Source: Xylaria sp. FL1777 (Eukaryota; Ascomycota; Sordariomycetes; Xylariales; Xylariaceae). Taken from it: 64,000 nt of DNA. The position numbers and the translations under genes are program-made. The notes beneath the pieces were generated by a model. It was given only the letters and a program-made list of their open reading frames with translations, was not told where the DNA came from and did not search any database. Positions within the stretch are counted from its first letter, which is position 1. Every line of letters begins with the position of its first letter. The stretch covers positions 372,001 through 436,000 of the forward strand of contig MU400519.1 in assembly GCA_022578965.1 (NCBI GenBank). The letters are read 5' to 3'. Shown here in pieces: positions 38,190-48,131 of this stretch.

Positions 38190-39229
38190 CACGGCGCGAG
38201 CGCCGCCATCCTTCTACCTCCTTGCATTAAAAGAGCGATTGGAACCGCGCCTAAATATGGTTAGCAGTCTAGAAGCCCATCACTTTCTCCTTCAAATGTG
38301 ACCGTTTGTTGAGGTAGTCCAATCGTTGTAGGCGACTTGAAAGCGACACGGAAAAAGACGTGTGCCACCGTTTGTGATTCTTTCTTGGTACCTCCGCTGT
38401 TGTTCGTCGAGGCCGACTTCAAATCTCTTTGTCACTGGAAGTTTCACCTCCAACTTCGAAAACCATCGGTTCGCCAAGTCCAGTTGGAACATTTCGAATG
38501 CCACGCGTAACTGTGCCTCCAATATTGTTCTGGTGATCTCGAAAGTCGGAAAAGCAACGCTCCGTTCTGGCAGCCACTCCCGGGTCTGGGCACCGGACAG
38601 GCGACTTGTCAAAGTTTCCCTGTATAACCGCTTGAAGTAGTTCAAGATACCTGGGGTTAGGAGAAGTGCAATGATACCCAGTTGTTGGGAGGATGTGATG
38701 AAGACTCCCGACGGATGAAACCCAAGAATCAATCTCAAGGTAGTGTCCGCAAAGAACGCCTGCCGCCACACGACCAATTGTTTCTCGCGCACTCAAACGG
38801 CCCCCCACCTAACGATGCACAAACACCATACTTCTCAAGGTAGGTGAAGTCGGTATGGCTGGGGCGAGGATACTACCTCATGGTATTGCCTTTGTAGTTT
38901 GAGGGGTGGAAGTCCTGGTTTTTGACGCTCATGACTACCGGGGTCCCGAGTGTGACTCCTCCTTCCACCACTGATTGAATTGGCACAATGCCAGCCTCAT
39001 TCCGAGGTGACGTAATAGAATTTTGACTGGGGCGATGGCGAGAGACCTGACATTTTGTGCTACGAAGTTCCAGAAGGTGCGATGTTTGTTCCATATACTA
39101 ACCGGAGGCCGAAATATCTCTTCTGAGACCGGGACTCCAGGAGGCTGATTGTCGACAGTATATATCCAACGCTGAGATCTACCTCTCGCCGTATGTCGTT
39201 ATACGCAGAGATCGCCCGAAAGTTGACAT
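38190..39229 (-). pseudogene. Decayed chorismate synthase (ARO2-like) copy
   Basis: Chorismate synthase makes chorismate from EPSP in the shikimate pathway. Pieces of this family appear in correct order on the minus strand but in different frames. MSTFGRSLRITTYGER begins at 39229, immediately followed by a stop where GESHG/C is expected. Next come VDNQPPGVPVSEE, then RPSQNSITSPRNEAGIVPIQ and TLGTPVVMSVKNQD. A frame change precedes RPSHTDFTYLEKYGVCASLGG, and another precedes GRLSARETIGRVAAG. SPVRCPDPGVAARTE and NIGGTVTRGIRNVPTGLGEP follow. After another shift and an apparent short deletion come FSKLEVKL and PVTKRFEVGL, then FRVAFKSPTTIG and a trace of AVPI. At least four frameshifts plus a stop and loss of the N-terminal His motif make it non-functional. 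The low-coordinate end is approximate. Confidence 0.88.
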
Positions 39230-39904
39230 GGTGGTTTAATGGGTTGTCAAAACCTTTGTTGCTAGATCTATTGCTGTGGCTTATCGAGTCACATTCATGA
39301 GTCACACACGTGATGCATCACGTGCACGCAGGCTTGCGCACACATGCACTTAAGCAGCCACTACATTTAAATTATTTAAGCAAATAAACTAACTACTTAA
39401 ATGTTTATATAACTTCATGGGGGGTAACATTAAATAAAATAGCACTTTAGTTAAACCTCTAGTAAAATTTAATGTTGCAGCTACTACCTAGGTAAGTAAT
39501 GCTACAGCTAAGTAGATGCGTAGCCAATGTAGCAATTAACCACGACCAGCCTAGGTGGTCAATATTTTGATGCTCTAAAATTGGTAGTAAGGGTTGGTTC
39601 ACGGCTAAATAATATGTTTGGTCTAAAGCTAGGTAGTTGGATAGCCCCATTTCTTACAACGATTCAGGTTTACCTAGGAAATGTGTGAATTGTAGATAAT
39701 TTTTACCTATATAGAGACTCGTGAGCCGGATTTATTAGTAGTACGCTACATTTTGACATAATATCAATTATGATGCCTTGATGCCTTAAGAGCCTTGCGA
39801 TCGCAGGGTCAAAAGGGAGGGAAAAAAAAAAGAAAAAAGAAAAGAAAAGTGGAGAGTAACTGTCTTGCCCCGCATCCATACACTACTGCCTGCTCTCCAC
39901 TCGA

Positions 39905-39935
<31 letters not shown>

Positions 39936-41843
39936 CTTGTTCTTTCTCCCTTGCTGTTCCTTTCCCACTTATTGTCGAGGCATTTTCTCAGTCCTGTAAA
40001 ATTACAGCTTGAAAATATCTGTACCGAATTAATTCCACCACTTCATTGGCCTGCTCTTATACCTGAGATCCATGTACTCGACCTACTGTATTTAAGTGGC
40101 TGCGAAAAGAGCCTATCGATAGTGATAAGACATGTATCGTGTACCTACTTATGCGTAAGTACCGCTTGTACTACGTACTTGTACTTACTCTGCAAGTCGC
40201 CTGCAACATACAATTGGTGTAACCTCAGCCCCCTACTCCTTGTACATGAGCAGAAACATGAGACTGGGTCCTTAGTATATTTCCTCTTTGGGATGACGAA
40301 GCCTCGACTGGGCCAATGACAGCATTGCAACTTTCCCTGCGCAAGAAACGTCCGACAATGCGCATCTGGATATGCATGTACTTTACCTGTTTCTCGCGGG
40401 CTGGCTGGATGGAGGTAGTGTAGGTGGTACGTAGTAGATATGTACACTACTTTATTATGCACGATGCCTTGTTCGCATTGCTTACCGCCTTTTCCCCATT
40501 CCCGACCGCCTACCTCCAATTTCTGAATGTATGACATGTTCAACCAAGTAAGCAGGACCATGTGCTGCGCGAGTCGAGATGGAGGCACCATTTGCTTTCC
40601 ACGGTCGTGAGAGTGGTGGGTGGCATTTCACTGCGATTGGCACAGTGTTTCTTTTCTTGTAAGGATGTAGTGTGGACTATGTAAGTCCTTAAGTAGTCAG
40701 TGGGAAACGGGGCCAAAAGAGATACAAAGTGTAGGCATTTCAAAACAATCCAAACACTAGAAGTGCACGGACAAGACCCTGAAAAAAAAGAGGAAAAAGA
40801 AGCTCTACAATAACCCATATCGGGGCGCGAAAACTTGCGGAAGGACATAATAATGGAGGCTACTGTGCCTCCATGATTTCGCCTCGATTCCTATTGGCCA
40901 CTGGGTTCCAGGTGGGCTACCGCTATACTAGGGTGACCCATGCAAAGAAGCAGGGGGCGTAGAGATACCTTGCCGCTAGGTTTCGTTTTCCAGGCTGACC
41001 ACACAAATTTGGTGTAAACGAGAACAAATGCGCTAGCAAATCAATGTCACCAAGCTCGGCTCCAGTGACCCCACCAACCAGCAGATTCTTTTTTTGGCAG
41101 GGGTCTTGTCGTTGTCTGCAATGGTTTTTGACGTGCCTATACTAGGCTCCACCGTAGATGTAGGTACCTCCTGTACCTCTCGAGCAAGTACCTCTAGTGC
41201 AAGTACCCCGAAGCTCTGTTTGGGGCCTCGATGAGCTCCCATTGCTACCTCCTACTTTTCCGCCACCCACCCATCCCGTCGCCGTTCACTCCAAACACAC
41301 GGCTCTCTCTTTCTCTCTGCCTGTTTCTCCCTCCGCCTTCTTATGCGTGCTGCTCGTGCATCAGACCGTCCAGAGTCCAACAGCGCGTCTTGATTTCACT
41401 CTTTCGCCTTGCCGTCATTGACGCCGTTCTGATCGTCATTCCAGGTCTCCCCATCCTCCATCCCTTGACATCCCTCCTCATCCCTCACCAGCCGGTGGCT
41501 TTCCCCAGTCCTCCAAATAATAGGCAATACTTATTATCCCCCGTCCAACCCAATGCCATAAATAATAATACGTACCGTACTATATCAGCTGCCGTACTTG
41601 CGTGTTATCCACCACCTCTCGTCTTTATTGTCCCCTCATCCGTGTTGCTTTGCATCATATCGATCGCTCTGTCTGTGTGTCTTCGGTACTTGTTCGACTT
41701 GAATCTCAGTCCCATAAGTCTGGATCCACGACACCCCCCGTCCGCCGTGATTCATGCGACATTCGAGTATCAGATCTCCAAGGATATACATAGCCTAGTT
41801 CCGCCCTCTTGTGTCTCTCCCTTCTGTCGCTGCGCCTATCATC
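39230..41843. other. Intergenic region with AT island, homopolymer hairpin and GDS1 leader
   Basis: 39350-39480 is AT-rich. 39822-39935 forms the homopolymer stem listed separately. From about 41230 the plus strand is pyrimidine-rich and probably the 5' leader of the GDS1-like gene. Its long frame (41231-41854) is Ser/Pro/Leu low-complexity and not supported as a gene. Confidence 0.5.
39822..39935. repeat. A-rich / T29 inverted repeat
   Basis: An A-rich tract (39822-39848, interrupted by single G) runs into GTGGAGAG (39849-39856). CTCTCCAC (39893-39900) follows after 36 bases, and then, after a few bases, a run of 29 T (39907-39935). The arrangement can fold into one long hairpin. Homopolymer length may be assembly-dependent. 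Confidence 0.75.
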
Positions 41844-43101
41844 ATGCCTTATAACACCCGTCGCAAATCGTTGTCCCTTCCATCCCTTGGAATACACGTC
41901 CCTGTCAACCGTTCGTCAACCAACAACACGCAAGCCAACATGAACACAAGACCGCGACCTTCATCTGAGGGCTCACCCCGTCCCAGCAAGAAGGTTAAGC
42001 GATCGTGTGACAGCTCTTCCACTTCTTCTGCGACGACCTCGACCGGCTCTAAGAAATATGATTCGATACCAATGCCGACGCCTTCGCTCGATGTTCATGT
42101 CTCCATAGAGACAGACGATGTCGATTTTTTCACCAGTGCGCCTGAAGTCAAACATGTTGACCTTGACGGGATAAACGATGAGATTGTCGAGGCTGTCATT
42201 GTCCGGTTACAGCAGACACGGAATCGCCCTCAGCTTGTAAAAGAGCTGGCCACCGTACTTACGGATAAACTTCCAATCGTCCAACAGTAAGTTCCATCTT
42301 CAGTACTTGCTTGTCTGTGCGTTTGTCTAACTGGCTTGTAGATCCGCAAACCCATGCGCAATCATCTCATCACGGCTTACCACATTCATGAAGCGATCTG
42401 GTTGGACGACCTTGACCCCTTGTCCTTTGGGGAAGGAGCTCGAGTCTATTCACCCCAGGCGCACATACTTCTACCTTACTACATGCCCCCATCTTCCCCT
42501 GCCCGATCCGTTTTCCATGCAACGAAGTGCCATTGTCACTCCGTCGTTATCAAGTTCAGGCTCCACTACGGAGGATGCCGACAATGACCGGAGGAGGGAG
42601 CTTAGTCTCTCGCCCGAGGTTGATCTTTCGTCTCCCGAGTTTGATGAGATAGAAGAAGACTATCCTGTACCTAGAGCGTCCCTGCACTCAGTCTCTGGGC
42701 GTCACCGGCCACTCCACACCTTGTCCCGCAACCATAGAGCGGAGGAACCGCCTTTAGAGAAGGACGAGAAGGAATTCACACAAACTGCAGACGGTCTGCA
42801 GAAGCGCAAGGCACGTGGAGAGTTACTCTCTGCTACCCCTGTCGACCAACTCGGCATAGACGATGGTATGCAGAACGAGCAGCTCTTCGGTGAACCCCAC
42901 CGGAGTTTCATTCCCACTTTCCTCCCACATATGGCCTTCATTACCAGCCCAGCCATGCGCCCAACCTTGACCATACCAGCACCCATGAAACGAGATGGCG
43001 AAGCCGAAGGTTGGTCTAAGTTGGATGCCATGCTGGACTGGGACAAGAGTCCCGAGACGATTGAGCTAGATGAGCTCGATTGTTTATTAGATGATTTTTA
43101 G
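41844..43101 (+). CDS. GDS1-type winged-helix nuclear protein
   Basis: This resembles fungal GDS1 winged-helix proteins, implicated in yeast in nuclear control of mitochondrial function. Exons: 41844-42286 and 42342-43101 (phase 2 junction); 400 residues. Residues about 106-195 form the domain: NDEIVEAVIVRLQQTRNRPQ, then LVKELATVLTDKLPIVQQ, with the intron directly after it, then CAIISSRLTTFMKRSGWTTL and the basic ESIHPRRTYFYLTT. A basic Ser-rich N-terminus (PRPSKKVKRS) could serve as nuclear localisation signal. The C-terminal half is acidic and Ser-rich, ending WSKLDAMLDWDKSPETIELD and a short acidic tail. The first ATG is used, although the frame is open slightly upstream. Confidence 0.82.
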
Positions 43102-43928
43102 TATTGTTATCAATCGCTCGGTTCATGATTCTCTCACTCTCTAGCCATGCTGTCTCATGTAGACACATAATCACGTTTGCATATCAGGAGTTTTGTATGA
43201 TGGGGTCATGCGCTTCATGTTTTTACTGAAAGGAGACGATGTTTCATGAGACTATTGGCGCAGAATTGGAAGGTCGAATCTGTTTACTGGCGTCCGGCTC
43301 TTGTTATTTTCACAGGTCTAAAAAGGGGGAAAGCTTTGCGCATGTATGACTATCTTGAAAAGCGTTTGTAGACACTTGAAGAGTGGTGTATCGCATCACG
43401 AACGGTCCGTGCCGTTTACCGGGTGTAGAACGAGTTCCTGCTAGAAAACTCATCTCGTTAGACGCTGATGAATGGATGAAAACGAGATCATCCTACGAGG
43501 AGGGTAACAGACATGAAGAGTACTGGGCAATATGCACAGGGTGCGCAGAGTTAGACCTTAAGATCTTTCTTTACTTGGCTGGGTACAAAAGAAAAGACGT
43601 GACCTGGAAAAGGAAAGGGGCAAAAGTTTCGGGTACTCCTATTTAGACAGAAATGCAAAAGAAATCTCCAATCAAATTTTTGCTTTCGTCATACTCTTGT
43701 CTCTATGTCGCTTATCTACTGATGATATAGGAATTACTAAGGTCTACAATGACTTGGTGAGATCTTGCGGGTGACGCTTTGGCATATAATTTACGATCAT
43801 GGTTATAAGTACATATATACACATCCTCGAACGGGTATGCCGCACCTCTTCTCCTGGCTCTAATCCTAAAGTCGAGTGCTGTAACTCAATTGGACCCAGT
43901 AGGGATAGATGGGCGTAGATGAGATTTT
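43102..43928. other. Intergenic region between convergent genes
   Basis: These are the 3' flanks of the GDS1-like (+) and OMS1-like (-) genes. Nothing further was recognised. Confidence 0.6.
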
Positions 43929-45347
43929 TCACTTTGTTTTCTTGGGTTCGTCAGCCGCATTCGTCGACAGTAAGGACGGGAAGATGGAAGCCCAGCCAGT
44001 TACTTTCTGCTCCTTCTTCTCTTCCTCGCTCTTCGTGTTGGCGTCCCTAACGCGCAGCTCAACGACAACGTGGGTACCGGCTGTCGCCCACCCGGGGCGC
44101 TCGAGGCGCAGGATCTCAAGCCCCGGTATGCGACGTGCTGCCTCGTTGACGATGACCTCAATGTCCCGGTTCCACCAGCACCCAAAGCGTTCGTGGTGAG
44201 CGCGTGCCCCGCGGTCCAGAAGCCCGTTTATGAAGTCCCAGAGACTTCGCCCGTGCTCGAGGAGGAGGATCCGTCCCGTGTCAGGCTGCAGCGAGGATGC
44301 CATGAGAGAGAGGAGCGCCACGGGGTCCTGCACGCTGCAGAGCCCGAACGTTTGCAAGATTGTGTCGTACTTTTGCGACGTTGCGGGTGGTTGTTCTCTG
44401 CCTGATGGCGGAGATAGGTTGGGTGGCGCGGGAAGCCCTGATTGCACGTCAGATTGCAGAAGTCGGATCCGGTCTGAAAGGAAGGACACGATATGGCCTT
44501 GTGGCTTCTCGCTATCATTGTGCTTGACGGCCAGCATGGCGAACGACGGCTTCTTGGGAATTTCACTAGTCATGTGCGGGACGACCTGCCGCATTCGCCG
44601 CAACGCGATATCCAGCATGCCAGGCGAGATATCGACGCACGTGAAACTAAGGAGTGCGCCATCCCCTTTTTGCGGCGCTGCAGATCTACCCCAACTCGGG
44701 AACCAGCTGGAGGCTTTCGCCCTCTCCTTTGCCCGCTCTTCGGGCGTGGTCAGGGACTCGGTTACCGTGTCCCAGCCATAGAACTCCAGATTCCGTCCTG
44801 TGCCTATCGCGATCTCGAGCACGTGCCCCCGCGCTTCGGCCCCTATCTCCCGCCGTAACCGCGTGATGCCGTACCGCCATTCCGACTTGTCGAGGTTCAA
44901 GTCGAACTCGTACGGCGACAGGATAGACGGCCGGCCTGTGGGTACCACAGGCTCACAACCCAGCGGATAGGGTGGCGCCGGCTCGGATCGCCAGTATATC
45001 GTCAGACTGGCTGTGAAGTAGCCTAGACATGCCAGCGCGCTACCAAAGCCGAGGATAGCAAACCAACGCTCACGGACGAGGACTGAGATGGGTGCTTTCT
45101 CGTTTCGTTTTCGCTGCTGGTGGGTACGCTCATTTGGCTGCGCTTTTGGTTGGGCCGGCTGGTAGGGGAGCGGCTTCGCGGCAGGTTTCTTGCCAGGATT
45201 TGATACTTTTGATGAGGCATGCCGCCTTATCACATGAGCCCCCACATGACTTTGTCTTATGAAGCTGTAGACATTCTTCGCCGACCTACAGTTACGCGCG
45301 AGAGCCCGTATGGCTATACACGATGTACTGCTGTAAAGGGGCTGCAT
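43929..45347 (-). CDS. OMS1-like mitochondrial membrane SAM-dependent methyltransferase
   Basis: This is a UbiE/class I methyltransferase fold protein resembling yeast Oms1 of the mitochondrial inner membrane. It is a single exon of 472 residues. The Arg/Ser-rich N-terminus (AIRALARNCRSAKNVYSFIR) looks like a mitochondrial presequence. One transmembrane segment lies at about residues 95-118 (WFAILGFGSALACLGYFTAS). SAM-binding motif I is VLEIAIGTGRN (about 176-186), FTCVDISPGMLDIALRRM is motif II, and KYDTILQTFGLCSVQDP is the motif IV region. RILLLEHGRSLWDFINGLLD follows. The acidic/Lys-rich tail ends in EPKKTK. ATG 45347 is taken; a two-codon extension would need GTG. It is divergent from the IMPACT gene. 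Confidence 0.9.
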   Translation of the reverse strand: MQPLYSSTSCIAIRALARNCRSAKNVYSFIRQSHVGAHVIRRHASSKVSNPGKKPAAKPLPYQPAQPKAQPNERTHQQRKRNEKAPISVLVRERWFAILGFGSALACLGYFTASLTIYWRSEPAPPYPLGCEPVVPTGRPSILSPYEFDLNLDKSEWRYGITRLRREIGAEARGHVLEIAIGTGRNLEFYGWDTVTESLTTPEERAKERAKASSWFPSWGRSAAPQKGDGALLSFTCVDISPGMLDIALRRMRQVVPHMTSEIPKKPSFAMLAVKHNDSEKPQGHIVSFLSDRIRLLQSDVQSGLPAPPNLSPPSGREQPPATSQKYDTILQTFGLCSVQDPVALLSLMASSLQPDTGRILLLEHGRSLWDFINGLLDRGARAHHERFGCWWNRDIEVIVNEAARRIPGLEILRLERPGWATAGTHVVVELRVRDANTKSEEEKKEQKVTGWASIFPSLLSTNAADEPKKTK

Positions 45348-46090
45348 CGTCACCCGCCAGGCTGGCTGTCGCTAGCTAAGTTCTCGCCTCGCCTCGCCTG
45401 CCTGCCTTCCACACTAATTTGCTGACTCACTCAAGGCAGCGACTAACCGGTCTAGCCGTTTCTCACCTGCAGTTGCAGGGCCGGGAGGATCTACGTAACG
45501 AGGCCAGTCGGATTCTCTCCCCTGCATTCATCGATCCATCATATAAAGACTCGATGAGCAGCCAACAACGGACTCGGCGATCTGCTTTCAAGAGAAAAGC
45601 CTATTAAAGAAACTCCCAGGCTAGGGGAGGACTGGTCAATGGTGGAGGCGGAGGTGGGATACAGAGCCTGTGACGCAGCTTTGAGTGGCGATCTCCTTTC
45701 AGGCCGAGGCCGTTGTCGTTGGTGATGATGGGGATTTTGGAGAGGCCGTCCCGCAGGGTTTTGGAGTACCCGGAGCAGGATCAAGCGTAGGTACCTAGGT
45801 ACCGTGGAATCGGTTTTTGGGTGCTCGACACCGTGTATATTGAACCCCCTTGTTTTACTGTGCTAGTGCACCGCCATCTTTGTATACCTCAGACTATGTC
45901 AAGCCACAGTTTGTCTGAGCCAGCATATGCATATAAGGGTGTTGATATAATTGCTTACATATGTAGGTACCTAGTATGCATCAATGACGATGCATCTCAT
46001 CAGCACTCTTCACGCGGTTACTTTATCCACAGACGCGTCTCATTTTCAATAGAGCCTTTTGGCTACGGCACCGCCGATAATACTAAAGAG
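45348..46090. promoter_or_regulatory. Divergent promoter region with TAGGTACCTA motifs
   Basis: This is shared upstream DNA of the OMS1-like (-) and IMPACT-domain (+) genes. Exact TAGGTACCTA copies lie at 45788-45797 (continuing as CTAGGTACC) and 45964-45973. Their role is unknown. Confidence 0.45.
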
Positions 46091-47870
46091 ATGTCGACTC
46101 AGCAGGATCTTCAAGATCTCATCCGGCTAATGACCGTGGGCATGAAAGTTCCAATCAAAGATGCTTTATCACGCACGAAGAGTCTCCAGGCCAAGAATCT
46201 CCGAAGCGTAAAACAAATAGCAGAATGTCCGCTCTCGGATGTGCAGTCAGCTTTATCCGATGTCAAAGTTGCCAGATCTCTTCAGAATGCATGCAAAGCT
46301 CGCATGAAGAACTCATCCGCACCGTTGACAAACAAGAGGACCGGCTCTGATCTCACGGCTGATGCGAAGCGGCTGAAGTCGTCTAGTGATACAGGAAATC
46401 TTGGCGCGCTTGATGCTGTACAGCCCCGCGAATACGAAGCATCGCTAGAATTCTCCGTCGAGACAGATGAGCAGCTCATTGCTGGTACTACACTGCTAAC
46501 AAATAGGGCACCCCTCGTCCTAGCCTTCGCTGTTGAGCTCTTGCGATATACAATGCCAGAACAGCCCCCTTCCAGTCGTTTGAGCTTAGCCCAAGCCGTA
46601 GTCAGTGCAAATTCGAGGAGCAAAGCCGTCTCTCTAGGTCTTGAAAAGGGCCTTAGCGCCGATGATGAAGGTTGGGGCCATGGTCAGCCTCGGGTTAAAG
46701 TAATGGGTCGAGAAGTTACGGTTCTAAAAAGGAGTGGCTATGCATGGAAAGGGGAAGAAGAAATAGAAGAGACTAGTGTGACTGCTACCGACGTAAAAGA
46801 ATCACCAAGCGCAACCGAGACTGGTAACAGTAGTCAGTTTCGAGACATGAGTGATAACACGTCCAACCGCGCAGCTAGATCGTGGTCGACTAGTCAACCT
46901 GTTACTTTGAAGCAATCGACATTCGTCGTGCGGGCCACCACTCTCACTGAACCGTCTCAACGCCAGTCAGCTTTGCAATCACTCTTTGCCACCATTCCGT
47001 CTCTTCAGTCTGCAACGCACAATGCGTGGGCGTATCGGGTCAAGGTGCCTACCAATCTATTCAATGCTACTACGATTAAGGAGGAGTCTTTTGATGACGG
47101 AGAGAGCGGATGTGGATCCTTCTTACTCAAGAATTTGCAAGAAATGAACACTATTGACACATTGGTTCTTATGACCCGTTGGTACGGAGGGGTGATGCTC
47201 GGACCCGACCGCTGGAGGATCATGCGTAACTGTCTTAGGGAGTAAGTTCTAGCACATGCTCTGAAATCTTAGGATTGGTGCGTCATAACTAACCTGGGAA
47301 CTTTGTAGTGCACTGTCAGAACGTCTTCGCATCACAGGCGAACAAGTTGAACTGGGAGGAGAGGCAGTATGGGGCTTAGACCTCGAAGCCATGAGGAATA
47401 AGGCTGGCGCAGCTGGTTCCGCATCAAGTAGATCGTATGAAGCTGGTGTCGTTGGCATGCCTATCCATCGACCAGAAGTAGCCAAGGCATACCTATTCAA
47501 AAGCTTTGCTACACGGATTGATTTCTCCCAAAATGGAGAAGCAAGTAGCGTCCCCGGTCAGAACAGCGAACAAGACGGACAGTCAACTCCGCCAAAGGCC
47601 AGTACATCAAAAGCGACCTTGAAAAGAAAGACTGCCAAAGCCTTGGAACTCGAGAAAGAAGAGAATGTCGCCAGACTACTTGGCGCTATTAGGCTTCTAT
47701 ACGAAAGCTGGGTAGGTCATTTGAGCGCCAATGACCTTGACCGCCGTGCATGGAATTGGTACGTGTCTGTCCGGCCCGAAGTCGAGAGTGGTCCTTCCGG
47801 CTGGGGTGCCAAAGGACAACTTAAGCTGTCTGACATCCTCGCACTGAGACGGAGAGAGGTATTGACTTGA
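46091..47870 (+). CDS. IMPACT (UPF0029) domain protein with long N-terminal extension
   Basis: The IMPACT/YIH1 family modulates GCN2 signalling, but that depends on an N-terminal RWD domain that is not visible here. Exons: 46091-47241 and 47309-47870; 570 residues. The UPF0029 domain (about 272-412) starts with TFVVRATTL and has NAWAYRVKV, DDGESGCGSFLL and the hallmark RWYGGVMLGPDRWR. It continues across the intron with ALSERLRI. The first 60 residues form short helices (KDALSRTKSLQAKNLRSVKQ), resembling a helical-hairpin fold. A Ser/Thr-rich linker follows. The C-terminus adds helices including RLLGAIRLLYESWVGHLS. ATG 46091 is chosen because upstream in-frame codons look non-coding. Confidence 0.85.
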
Positions 47871-48131
47871 ATCTACAAATTCCAACCTCGCCAAAGCCAC
47901 ATAGAATAATTCCCGTTCAGGTGAAAGGTTCTGAATCATCTAAAGTACTAATTATAGACCTTGAGAGCAGTCGTTGAAGCTTGGTAGTGTTCCACCACAA
48001 TGTCTGGGCGAAAGCTTTTGCCTTTGTCCGGGCATTTTTATACTTATATTATTTACAGTTCTTACTCGCCGCATAGAGAGTATCTATAGAGATATGCTCC
48101 ATACACTGGGTCCGTTCGACAAACCCTCGTT

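Noticed and set aside
41231..41854. 207-codon frame ahead of the GDS1-like gene
   Set aside because: Pyrimidine-rich leader read as Ser/Pro/Leu. No domain, and it overlaps the start of the real gene in another frame.
44230..44781. 183-codon plus-strand frame opposite the OMS1-like gene
   Set aside because: It is a shadow of the GC-rich methyltransferase exon, and its composition is not protein-like.
45821..46090. N-terminal extension of the IMPACT-domain gene
   Set aside because: The frame is open but begins without ATG, contains promoter motifs and looks non-coding. ATG 46091 fits better.
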